Made by a program: the position numbers and the translations under genes
The notes under the pieces: model-generated
Told to the model about the DNA's origin: nothing
The model's input: the letters and a program-made list of their open reading frames with translations, nothing else
Database searches by the model: none
Part shown: piece after piece, positions 21,920-32,106 of the stretch
Layout of the letters: every line of letters starts with the position of its first letter
Position numbering within the stretch: position 1 is the stretch's first letter
Assembly: GCA_963556145.1 (NCBI GenBank)
Contig: OY744469.1
Span: 6,420,767 to 6,484,766 of the forward strand
Direction: 5' to 3'
Length of the DNA: 64,000 nucleotides
Source of the DNA: Hygrocybe punicea
Lineage: Eukaryota; Basidiomycota; Agaricomycetes; Agaricales; Hygrophoraceae

Positions 21920-24156
21920 ATGAGTTGGGTCATTCCCGAATATCTTGAAATCCTGAAAAACCATAAGCAGGATTACCAAAATGCCCCTGACAGGGACAGC
22001 AAGACAGTGATCATTAAAAGAATTCGTTCGGAAATAAAGAAGAAGAGCAGGGAAGTTGTTAAGGATGGTCACATTGAGGGTTTGGCCAAAGTACTTGAAC
22101 TTCGCCTTATAAGCTATACTCACATATAGGCTGACATCACGTTCTATGTAGAAAATCATCATATGGTTGAAGAATCACAAGGATGATGGACATGAGGATG
22201 CTGGCAAAAAGAAGACTCGAGCGAAATTTGTCAGAACATGGGACTTACGTGCTGTTGTGGTGGAGAAGATGAAGGAGGAAATAAAAGAGAGAATCCAGGA
22301 GCTTTCAGGTGGAAAGCCCGGAAGCAAGGAGTTCATCGCCGTATATAAAGATGCTTGCACCTGGGTCATGGAGAAGTTGACCCCCGAAAGAAGGGCAGAG
22401 TTTGAGGGTCTCGCTGCGGAGTGGAATAGTGGGAAACTAACAGATGAAGTGCGGAGTAGGTAAGTGAAAACCTTGTCTCACATCGTTGTCTTCTACTGAA
22501 GCCTCTGGGGTAGCAATGCGGAAAATTCGATGAGCAAGGTGGTTAGCAAGTTTGTAAAGGAATTGGATGTGCAGATGGGGGCGAAGGTGCTTGTCTTGGT
22601 TGGCTGGAAGGATTGGAAAGGCGTTGCTCAAACAACGAAGTAATATTTCACCTGCTGCAAATTATTTGAACTCACCCAACATTATCGGTAGATTTGAAAC
22701 CCACAACATTCAAGGGGAAATTTTTTCAAAAAGCAAAACTTTCCAGGACGAGGTGATGAAATTATGGAATGAGTGGGTGTTTACCGAATATGGTATGTTC
22801 AAGGTATCATCAACATTCACTTCTCTGATCATACATTAGATGAGCAGAGTGATGGAGAAGAAAGTGATGTCAACAAGGGAAAGGGTCCCAGCCTGCCCAG
22901 GAAGGAACACGATAAGAGCGTGCCATTTGTCTTGCAAGTCGACGAGTTTGGTGCACCCATCCTCCCTGACACAAAGGGGATGTCACTGCCGAAGAAGAAG
23001 GATGTCTTTAGGGCATTTGTGACAATGTCCTACCGTAAGTTGAGCAGAATGACTGGAATAAAACACGACTCACCATATGTTGCAGGCCAATATACGAACA
23101 ACCAGAATGCGACAGTCCCATGGTTGAGGATAAGAGATTCCCTGGGGGAATTTATAGATGCTGAGTATCTCCCCAATGGACAGCAGATAATGGAGCCGAC
23201 AAAGATGAAGAAGGACCAGCTGAAGCTGGTCTTTGACCACTGGGAGAACCGGCAGGCAGGCGGGTTGGTGGCCCTCAAATTCAAGTCTGCGAGGGCCTCA
23301 GATACAGAGAATCTGTTGAAGAACAAAAACGCCAAGAAAAGGAGATATGTGGATATTTCTGATGATGACGACATCTCGGACAACGAGCCTGGACCTTCAA
23401 CACGGATTGAGTACGGGGCTGCAAGCACATTGCCAAATCGATCGTAAGTGATATGCATTATCTGCCCCATGTGCATTTCCATTTGTTTATCTGGTTGTTT
23501 AGTCCAGCCGCAGTCGGCCCAGACAAAGAGGCAAGATTTGCATATTTACAAACCTTGAACGACAGTAGGCAATACCTGAGTTTGGTCAAGTTTTGCTATG
23601 ACCATTATGTGAGTAATACATTTCAAGAATACGTGTTGAAATGAATAACCTGGGTCAGGAATGGGACGTCAATAATCCTGAACATGCCTGGATGTCATGG
23701 AGTTACCCCGGCCAATTTCTGCCGCCTGAGTTCCATGATGGCAATGCTCTAGAAGAGATCATGGTATGGATGGAGACGTTGCAATATCCGGCTGACATTG
23801 CAGTTATTCTATTGGTCATTGGCCTGGCCTTACGAGAATTTGCGGCCGCTCACTTCACCGAAGGCGACTTCGACTCTACCAGGGGGATTCCCGAATATGT
23901 GTGGGGATCTTCGTACACCGCGGAACACACTCACAAGTTGTTGGAGAGAGCAGATAGGCTGAGGACATTCTTGGAAGAGAAAGAGGAAGAGCATGAGGTT
24001 GAGGATCCACCTGGACCACCCAGTGGGGACAAGGGCAAGGGCAAGGGCAAACCGCGCCATGGCGGAGGTGCTGGGGGAGCATCATCAAAAAGAAAGGACA
24101 AACCCAAAAAACCTAAGACTGGACATGTGAGGACCAGTGAGAGGTTAAGGAAGTGA
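21920..24156 (+). CDS. Uncharacterised multi-exon protein with acidic and basic C-terminal regions
   Basis: It starts at MSWVIPEYLEIL. Proposed exons join at introns near 22089-22152, 22460-22502, 22650-22745, 22800-22838, 23025-23085, 23445-23502 and 23610-23640. The N-terminal part is rich in Lys/Glu helices (TVIIKRIRSEIKKKSREVVK, AVYKDACTWVMEKLTPERRA). The middle has a conserved-looking VPFVLQVDEFGAPILPD and PWLRIRDSLGEFIDAEYLP, then an acidic patch (DISDDDDISDNEPGP). The last exon has GQFLPPEF, a hydrophobic helix and a Lys/Gly-rich tail ending VRTSERLRK. It resembles lineage-expanded agaricomycete proteins found among transposons, but I cannot name a function. Nuclear or DNA-associated activity is a guess from composition. 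No obvious break was seen. Confidence 0.6.
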
Positions 24157-24464
24157 TATTCTCTGGTCTGGCTGCAAGCTTGGTCTTCACATCTGCAATG
24201 CTCCAGAGTCAATGTGTTAATTTTGTCATTGTTTCCTTGTCCTGTCTGCATGATGTGATGTGTATCATTTGCTACATTGAAATGCATAATGTTTCAATAC
24301 AAATATGGAAAAGTGAGGTCCAGTAAGAGGTGGAATGACTGGTAAAAATGTGGTTATTAAAGTTCAGGGAGGCGAGAATATGTCCTGATATCTGCAGCGT
24401 ATATCTACAGAATGTCAGGAAAGAGATTTCGTTATCCTCTGGATGTGGATGCCAGTGTAGAGTA

Positions 24465-25130
24465 AATATTACCTTAATCTTGGCCCATCCAATGGCAGTG
24501 GAAAAGAAATCTCCCTCTCTGCCAGGGGACAGATATATCGCATCCCCACGTTTGGTGGGAAATGTTGGTCCCCCTGATGTCAGCCCATCCACTGCTAGTG
24601 GGGAATAAATATCCCACCGAAGCCAGTGCCAGTGCGGAATAAATATCCCACCCCATCTCGGCCCATCCAGTGCCAGTGGGGAATAAATATCTTACCCCAC
24701 CTCGGCCCATCCACTGCCAGTGGGGAATAAACATCCTACCCCACCTCGGCCCATCCACTGCTAGTGGGGAATAAAGATCCCACCCTATCTCGGCCCATGC
24801 AGTGCCAGTGTGGAATAAATATCCCACCCAATGTGGGCCCATCCACTGCCATTGGGGAATAAATATCCTACCCTACCTCGGCCCATCCAGTGCCAGTGCG
24901 GAATAAATATCCCACCCCATCTCGGCCCATCCAGTGCCAGTGGGAAATAAATATCTAACCCCATCTCGGCCCATTCAATTCTAGTGGGAAATCCTTATTT
25001 CTAACCTTATGGGCCCATTCAATACCAAGGGACAGAAATATCTCGGCTCATCTCGGCCCATCCAATACAATAGGTCTGGATTTTATCTCGGCCCATCTCG
25101 GCCCATCCACTGGGATTGGACCTTTAGCCC
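24465..25130 (-). repeat. 44-bp minisatellite array, inverted copy
   Basis: Reverse-complement version of the array at 985-2530, with about 12-14 units of the form CTCGGCCCATCCAGTGCCAG..GGGAATAAATATCCCACCCC. Its right end (about 24960-25130) matches, in inverted orientation, about 250 bp of non-tandem flank at about 955-1200, including the CATTGGG..GAGCC junction. Confidence 0.93.
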
Positions 25131-25435
25131 ATCGGCTCTCCCAATGTTACTGGGAAAGATACGCTGCAAGGGCTCGACCAGGACGGCAGGGACAGCGGGG
25201 ACGGGGACAGGGACAGGGACGAAAACGGCGAGGATGAGGGCGACGGGGACGAGGACGAGGACGACGAGGACGGGGATGGGGACGACGGCGAGGACGGGAA
25301 CGGGGACGAAAATGATGAACACGAGGACGACGGGGACGGGGACGACAACGACAACGACAACGACGGGGACGGGGACAAAGACAAGGAGGGGGACAAGGGC
25401 GAGGACACGGAGGGGTGTGGACACCAGGGAACACC
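25131..25435 (+). repeat. GA-rich (GGGACGGGGAC-type) low-complexity tract
   Basis: Short GAC/GGGGAC units form open frames on both strands. The tract adjoins the inverted satellite as the GA-rich tract at 560-930 adjoins the forward one, but both tracts are purine-rich on the plus strand. The match is by position and not by exact inversion. Confidence 0.8.
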
Positions 25436-25860
25436 AGTGTGTAATTTTCCCCTCCTTTCCCCTCCCCCTCCTCCCTCCTCCTTTCCATTCTCCCCCTGAC
25501 TGTCTCCTAGTCTGTCCCTTCCTAACCTGCCCCTTCTCCCCTGCCTATCTCCTGCCCCCTGCCACCCCCACCTCCCATCCACCTCCCATCCACCTCCTGC
25601 CCTTCTCCCCTTGCCCACCCCCTGCCATTGCCCCTGCCATTGCCCCCTCTCCTGTCCTCTCCTCCACCTCCACCTCCCTGCCTCTCCCCTGATAAGTAGA
25701 ATACCATGTATTTAGGTAAAATAATTATTTGATTTGCTATATCTATTTTAAGTAGTTGCTAAATGTAAATTATTTAAAATTATGTAAGATGTGGATTGGA
25801 ATGATTATTATTGTATGACTTAGCAGATGCTGAGCAAGCAGGCAGTCCCACAAGCCTGTA
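25436..25860. other. Pyrimidine-rich then AT-rich spacer
   Basis: C/T-rich low-complexity sequence (about 25440-25690) grades into AT-rich sequence. No gene is seen. Confidence 0.5.
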
Positions 25861-25861
25861 C

Positions 25862-26560
25862 ATTGGGATGTCCACACCAGGTTGTGGGACATCCCACAAA
25901 CTGACTGTGGGACATCCCAAAAGCTAACAGGGACGTCCCAGACAAGGCTGTGGGACATCCCAAAGCCTTGGTGGGACGTGCCACAAGCTGAGAGGGATGT
26001 CCCGGACAAGGCTGTGGGACATCCCACAAGCTGGCAGGGACATCCCACAAGCTGGCTGGGACGTCCCACAAGCTGACAGGGATGTCCCAGACAAGGCTGT
26101 GGGACGTCCCAAAGCCTTCTTGGGATGTCCCACAAGCTGGCAGGGATGTCCCACAAGCTGACAGGGACGTCCCAGACAAGGCTGTGGGACATCCCAAAGC
26201 CTCAGTGGGATGTCCCACAAGCTGGCAGGGACATCCCAGACAAGGCTGTTGGACGTCCCAAAGCCTTGTTGGGATGTCCCACAAGCTGGCAGGGACGTCC
26301 CACAAGCTGACAGGGACATCCCAGACAAGGCTGTGGGACATCCCAAAGCCTCGGTGGGACATCCTACAAGCTGACAGGGACGTCCCAAACAAGGCTGTGG
26401 GATGTCCCACAAACTGGCAGGGATGTCCCAGACAAGGCTGTGGGATGTCCCAAAGCCTTGGTGGGATGTCCCACAAGATGACAGGGATGTCCGAAAGCCT
26501 CAGCGACAGGGACATCCCAGACGAGCCTGTGGGATGTCCCAATAAAGCCTCTGTGAGATG
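25862..26560. repeat. Mosaic array of palindromic GGGACRTCCC repeats
   Basis: About 30 copies of a 10-bp self-complementary word (GGGACGTCCC or GGGACATCCC/GGGATGTCCC) occur every 21-22 bp. The spacers are of three recurring types: ACAAGCTGRCA, AGACAAGGCTGT and AAAGCCTYGGT. Isolated or degenerate words appear at both edges. Frames are open on both strands only because of the repeat. Confidence 0.92.
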
Positions 26561-27097
26561 TCCCCTTCTGTCCTCAAGACACACTCTAATTTCAGATCTC
26601 TCCTCTGCATCTGCTTCCCAGTCAGCCATTGTATGCACAGCCAATAATGTAATAACCACTGATATCCTGATCAAATGCTCTTCATAATACACGTGTTTAA
26701 TTTTCAGCTCAGCCTCCTCTGCATATGTAGCCCTACTTTTCTTTGTATATCATGCATGCTCTGCTCACTTACTCCCCTACAAGCTTCAGCTTGCCACATG
26801 CACAAGGGATTGGTTTACCAGAAGCACACCCTCAATCCTCCCCCTCTTTCCCATCTCATTACCCAACATCTCCCTCTCCCACTCCTTCTGTCTTTATATG
26901 TTGAAACAACTGCTGTATCTCCACACCCTGCCACTGACCTTGAAGGACAATCAGCTCTGTGACTCTCAAAAGAATAAGTATGTACAATCTTATACTATGC
27001 TATAGCACCCATGGTACCCATAGTGGCCATGACAAGGCCTTGAAATTTACAACTAGATGCTATCATCATCCTGAGGTTTCTATTAAATATCTAGAGA
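26561..27097. other. Non-coding spacer
   Basis: No gene or clear repeat. Short frames near 26675-26962 have no recognisable motif. Confidence 0.45.
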
Positions 27098-27265
27098 AGG
27101 GACGTCCCAAATGCCCCCAGACACCCCCTCTGTGTGGGATGTCCCATGGGACATGGGACATCCCACAACACCAAATGTCGTCCCATGGGCCATCCCATAC
27201 ACCGGACCAGGGACAATGGGACGTCCCAACGTATCGTCCCAGGGACGATGGTTTCGTCCCAGGGC
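27098..27265. repeat. Outlying cluster of GGGACRTCCC-type palindromes
   Basis: Several GGGACGTCCC, GGGATGTCCCATGGGACAT and CGTCCCAGGGACGATGG words share the palindromic core of the array at 25.86 kb but are irregularly spaced. Confidence 0.75.
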
Positions 27266-27349
27266 TGCCCAGTACTTTTACCAACATGTAGATGGTTCAG
27301 TACTAGAGGTGAGTTGTAACTAGTTGTTCAGGTTTGGGGGTAGCCTGAA

Positions 27350-27652
27350 GTGGCATTGAATGATAAATAGCTCTGTCAATACCTCTTGGATTGAGATACT
27401 TGTATGGAGTAAAATGTTCATTTTTTCAATGTGAATCTGCTCAAACACCGGGATTTTCAATGTTGAGCATTTTCTGAGTGCAAGTTAGAAATATTGCTAG
27501 ATTTGAATGGGATCAAGACTATGGATTTAGAATCTGTAAGTATTGGAAATCCTGGTATTTGAGCAGATTCACATTGAAAAAATGAACATTTTACTCCATA
27601 CAAGTATCTCAATCCAAGAGGTATTGACAGAGCTATTTATCATTCAATGTTC
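27350..27652. repeat. Short foldback, arms about 109 bp (F2)
   Basis: 27353-27461 is nearly the exact reverse complement of 27542-27650, with an 80-bp loop. It shares the phrase GGATTGAGAT and its surroundings with the larger foldbacks F6 and F8, so it may be a remnant of that family. Confidence 0.88.
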
Positions 27653-27759
27653 AGCTGCTACTCTATCTTATTATGCTTATAACTCAGCATACCTCACAAT
27701 GTGAGGCCCAAGCCCTGATAGGGAGGCATTTGAGGATGGAAGAGCAGAGCAGAGTTACA

Positions 27760-28125
27760 GTTTGGTCATCTACCACCCCTAATGATCTTGCAGGACAATA
27801 TGGACCTGCCACATGATGTAAGGCCCTGACATTGATTCAGGGCACAGTGAGGGACTGGGAGTCATGACTGGAGAGTTTAGTTTTGGTCAGTTTAGTTTTG
27901 CTTTTGTTTTCTTCTAGTAGCAGTATGGTGACAAGGATGTCACCATAAGGAGGAGGGGCACTTGTAGTAGTTATGCCTGGTCAGTCACATGATCATGTTC
28001 CCATTGTTGCACCCAGTCAGTAGCTATCCTGATGTAGTCAGTTCAGTCCAGCCTTATCCAGTCATGCCACCTTGAGTCCTGTGTGAGCCCTGGAGAGCTA
28101 CCTCAGTATTTCTCCAGCATGACAG
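27760..28125 (+). mobile_element. Relict 3' end and LTR of the 2.3-kb LTR element
   Basis: Aligns with 18525-18880: GTTTGGTCATCTACCACC, GAGGGACTGGGAGTC, TTTTAGTAGCAGTATGGTGAC, the purine tract, then a degraded LTR starting about 27965. Nearly every CpG of the young copy is TpG or CpA here. The LTR terminal hairpin is destroyed. Confidence 0.85.
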
Positions 28126-28187
28126 ATGCTGAAAAGTACAACTCCTCCAGATTGCAATATATCCACAGAAATTATATTAGAAATTCA

Positions 28188-28515
28188 TTTTAGAGGTAGG
28201 CAACTGCAGGGGTAATCCCAGGATACATTTGTCTGTATCCATACTCCCCACAGATACGGATACAATATCCATGGATTTTACCCATGGATTCCTGATCAAA
28301 ATGAGCCTGAGATCACCCAAAACGGTCCAGAATTGACTGAGATAGAGTCCAATCAATGTTTAGTCTCTATCTCAGTCAATTCTTGATCATTTCGGATGAT
28401 CTTAGGCTCATTTTGAAGCCCACAGATACGAGAATCTGTATGCATACTCATACTCTCAAGAGTACGGATACCTGCGGATCAGGGATTCCTGCATTTCCCT
28501 ATTTAGAGGTCATAA
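28188..28515. repeat. Degenerate foldback with central hairpin (F3)
   Basis: The ends TTTAGAGGTAGG / CCCTATTTAGAGG are inverted, and imperfect arms converge on a hairpin (GAATTGACTGAGATAGAG..CTCTATCTCAGTCAATTC, about 28331-28383). Arms are less similar than in F1/F4-F6. Confidence 0.7.
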
Positions 28516-28918
28516 ATGTATAAATACCAAGTACCTAAGGGTTCCATGCGGCAGGGACTGGGTTATAGTAGGTGTGCCAAATAGAGAGGAGCACTGAATC
28601 CCTCATTGGTCATAGTATGCCAGGTGAAAGTTTCTCCTCCATCTACAAATCATACCTGATGGATTCTATACACAACAGACCCAACATTTCAACTTTAACA
28701 AGGTCTCACCTTTTGTCTCACCAACCAAATGTCTGTCAACACCACTGCAAGTTACCTACCTGAATGCCCACCATGTCCCCAGTGCAGCACATATGCAATG
28801 CCTCCGCAAAATTAGGAAGCTCATGCTTCCAGCAATGTCTTGTGTACTTCTTAATTTTTGGGACTCTCAAAGCATACATACAGTTTATCATATTATACCA
28901 ATTCTACATATAATTTAC

Positions 28919-29703
28919 TTACAGCCATTTTTGAAATTCTTGAGACTTCTCATGGGTGTTGAACAGTTTAGGAAATTGAGGACTCAGAAATATTTCAGTC
29001 ATGTAGATATGTATTTCAAGAACTACTCCAGGGAAATGGGTGATTATATAGGCAAAGATTATCTACATTACAAGGGCTATCTATCTGTGCTGTAATATCC
29101 AAAGAATATATTGTGTGTGCCAAGTTATAGACCAAATAAAATAAATCTACTACTCAGACTTGTGTCAGGTATGACTCACTGAATATAGCTCCAATTCACA
29201 TTATCTGAGAGAGTGAAATATTCTGTTTATCAAGGAGAATAAGTTCATATACCATGATTTTTTATGCTGCTTTACTTGGAGTAGAAATTCATGGTTTGTT
29301 TGAAATTGAGAAAGGTTATTGTTATTCAAGCAACATCAGGATGTAGCTAAAAATCATGGTAAATGAGCTTATTCTCCTTGATAAACAGAACATTTCACTC
29401 TCTTAGATATTGTGAATTGGAGCCATATTCAGTGAGTTATACCTGACACAAGTCTGAGTAGTAGTTTAATTTTATTTGGTCTATAACTTGACACACACAA
29501 TATATTCTTCGGATATTACAGCACAGATAGATAGCCCTTGTAATGTAGATAATTTTTGCCTATATAATCACCCATTTCCCTTGAGTAGTTCTTGAAATAC
29601 ATATCTACATGACTGAAAATTTTCTAAGTCCTCAATTACCATTCATTTCCTAAACCATTCAAAATCTGTGAGAAGGTCTCAAGAATTTCAAAAATGGCTG
29701 TAA
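28919..29703. mobile_element. Long foldback element F4 (about 785 bp)
   Basis: Arms of about 350 bp (28919 to about 29270, and about 29340-29703) are reverse complements with a loop of about 80 bp. The ends are TTACAGCCATTTTTGAAATT and its complement. Contains the family phrase GGGCTATCT..TGTAAT seen in F6. Frames inside are mirror artefacts. Confidence 0.9.
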
Positions 29704-30287
29704 TACCCTGGTGATGACCTCAAGCCTCAGTTTGATGTTAAGGAACATCACATAAAATATTGCTTTACTAGGACTGTGTCAAGTACCAGTACAATCACTT
29801 GAATACGGAGCTTATACAATGTGGAGTGTCCTGGGTCCTAATGACCCTGAAAATCACGTTACGAAAAAGGGGTGTTGCTTTCCATAAATGACTTGTGTAG
29901 TTGGGCTTGAGGCACATATAAAATGACTTACTTTTGGCAGATTCTGACCACACCAAATCTAGATCTGGCCATACCAGTGTGTTGCATTTCAAACAAGCGG
30001 GTGTTGGTTGATGTGCTGGCAACTCCTATCCTGCTGAACAGATATTAACATGGATGAGTCCAATATTACCCTAGCGAAGGTGCACAAAGAGAGGAGCATA
30101 GTGCGCTTCTGTTACCTGTCTTTGGTTCTAACAACTGAGATATTGTGTAGAAGAATGGACTTTGACAGCTTTCTGTATTCAGATCAGGCTGTTGGCTCTC
30201 ACATTGGCGTCAGCCACCCCACAACTGGCTCCACACCAAGTGCAGCTGATGTTTGGAACTACCTCACCAAGTCCGAATTTGACATCA
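29704..30287 (+). pseudogene. Possible gene fragment truncated by the LTR at 30288
   Basis: From about 30050 the plus frame reads MDESNITLAKVHKERSIV.. through SAADVWNYLTKSEFDI and then runs into the LTR-like element. It has no recognised domain. The upstream 350 bp hold no clear gene. Confidence 0.35.
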
Positions 30288-31905
30288 TGTTACGGATCGC
30301 TTCTGCAGCAGGCTTTGGCAACAATCAACTTAACTGGGAGGCGGTTTCCAGAAGAGAGAAGCAGTTTCATTGTTGCTTACAACTAAGACAACACTGCTAC
30401 AAGTGGGGGGTTCATGGTCTAAAGTCATTGTGAGCCGTGGGGGTTACCCAAGACAAGAGGGTCTGCCCCAAGAACCAGACTAAACGTAAGGAAAAGAAAG
30501 AAGAAAAAGTCTGAACCAACAACGAGAACAGTAGATATAGTGACTGGTCTTGAGGGGAGGTAAATGGGAATACAACCATGAAGCTACAACATGTCCAACT
30601 ATACCATGTGTTCACCATGAGGCGCACATAAGGCATCCTCATGTCAATGTTCTCATGATCCAACTGGAGGCCCAGGTGTCATTGAGGAATAGGAGAGGTC
30701 CGGATGACTCGGATGATTTGTCATTGGATCATGTGACATGCAGAATTGCCAATTTGGGGTCTATACTTGCTGTAACAGGCAAGTGCACAGTCTGGCAAGT
30801 ACATTGCATGGTTGGGTTGAAGAGGGGTATCGTCCAGTGTGGGATTAGTGAAGAGAGTGTCTTGAGGTAGCGTGGATATAGTGACAAGGTCGGTATGAAA
30901 GAAACCAAAGGAATGTGTTAGGAGAAAACCAACTAGGATGGTGGGATAGTCGAGGTCAGACATGTGAACAGCATAAGCTGTGCCAGTGATGATGTCTGTG
31001 ATAATGTCATATCGAGGGGTGATGTCTTGTTCTGTGTATGGAACAATGAGGTCCACCTGATGTTGGTATTCTTCCATGAAAGGGTATTGTTGTAAACGAG
31101 TATGGGAGGTATCAAGGTCATAGATGAAAAAGGATAAATGAATGTGGGTCCAGGTTTTGAGTCATGGCACAGGTGACAAGCTGTGGGAACAAGTAGTCGG
31201 GTACTGCATTGAAGCGATGACATGTGAACAATACACAATAGGGGTTAGTTCACTGTTTGGGAAGTCATATGGTCTGTGGTCGAAGTCTAAAGGTGTGTGC
31301 TTTGGTGATGGTTGGATTGGAAGGAACAGTGAAATGTCATGTGATCAAGGATTGTTCAGGGTATGTGTGCAGGTGAGGAATGTCATTGGATCATCAGGGA
31401 GGATAATGGTAGGCACAGAATACGAAAGTGGAAACCAAATATCCAGGTATGGCAATTGTCAATTATGTGGTGAGATATTGTCAAGGTGGCAGTTGGAAGT
31501 ATCGGTGGCAGAAGGGTTTCAGTGCTGATGCCAAAGATAGATCATAACAAGGTAAAAACTGATAAGAAAAGTGATGGCAATGCTGCCAATGATGATTATG
31601 GTAATTAGCTGTGTTGGGAGTACAGCCATTGTGTATCGGTTTGTTGTGGGATGAAGTGAACAATATGTCAAGGTAAGGGAAAAGACAATGGCAATGATGT
31701 TCATCAGCAAGGAGACTGTTCAGGTACAGCAAGGTCACATGGGGATGTGTCCATGGTTGGTCTGGATTGTTCTAGAAGTAAGGGTAAAAAGGAAACAAGG
31801 ACAAGAAAAACAACAATGTCCAAAAGAAGACAATAGGCAAAAGGGAACAAGAAAGGAAGGTGTGGTAATGTGGAATCATCATGGCAGGTACCAGAGTTGG
31901 AATTA
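30288..31905 (-). mobile_element. Inverted, decayed copy of the 1.67-kb LTR-like element
   Basis: Begins TGTTACGGATCGCTTCTGCAG (minus-strand end of the element) and aligns in reverse with 13996-15661 for almost the full length. The small membrane-peptide frame is kept near 31520-31650. The far end is slightly deleted and abuts the hAT-like element at 31904. Relative to the copy in the JmjC gene, many CpG sites are TpG or CpA. No clear target duplication was found. Confidence 0.82.
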
Positions 31906-32106
31906 GTGTATACCACGGGTATGCTAACCCGTGTGGGTTTTTTCCATGGGTGGGGCTGGGTATGGGTACAGGTAAGAAATTCCTTACCCACAGCAAACCC
32001 ATACCCTTGACCCAGGGTACGTGGGTTTTGCCACGGGTCTGCCACAGGTTTTACATAGGTAGCGTAGCAATATACTAGACCCAGATTCTCCCTCCCATTC
32101 TTTACC

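Noticed and set aside
25862..26560. CRISPR-like array of palindromic repeats and spacers
   Set aside because: The repeats are only 10 bp, the spacers come in three recurring types, and the genome is eukaryotic. It is a satellite mosaic.
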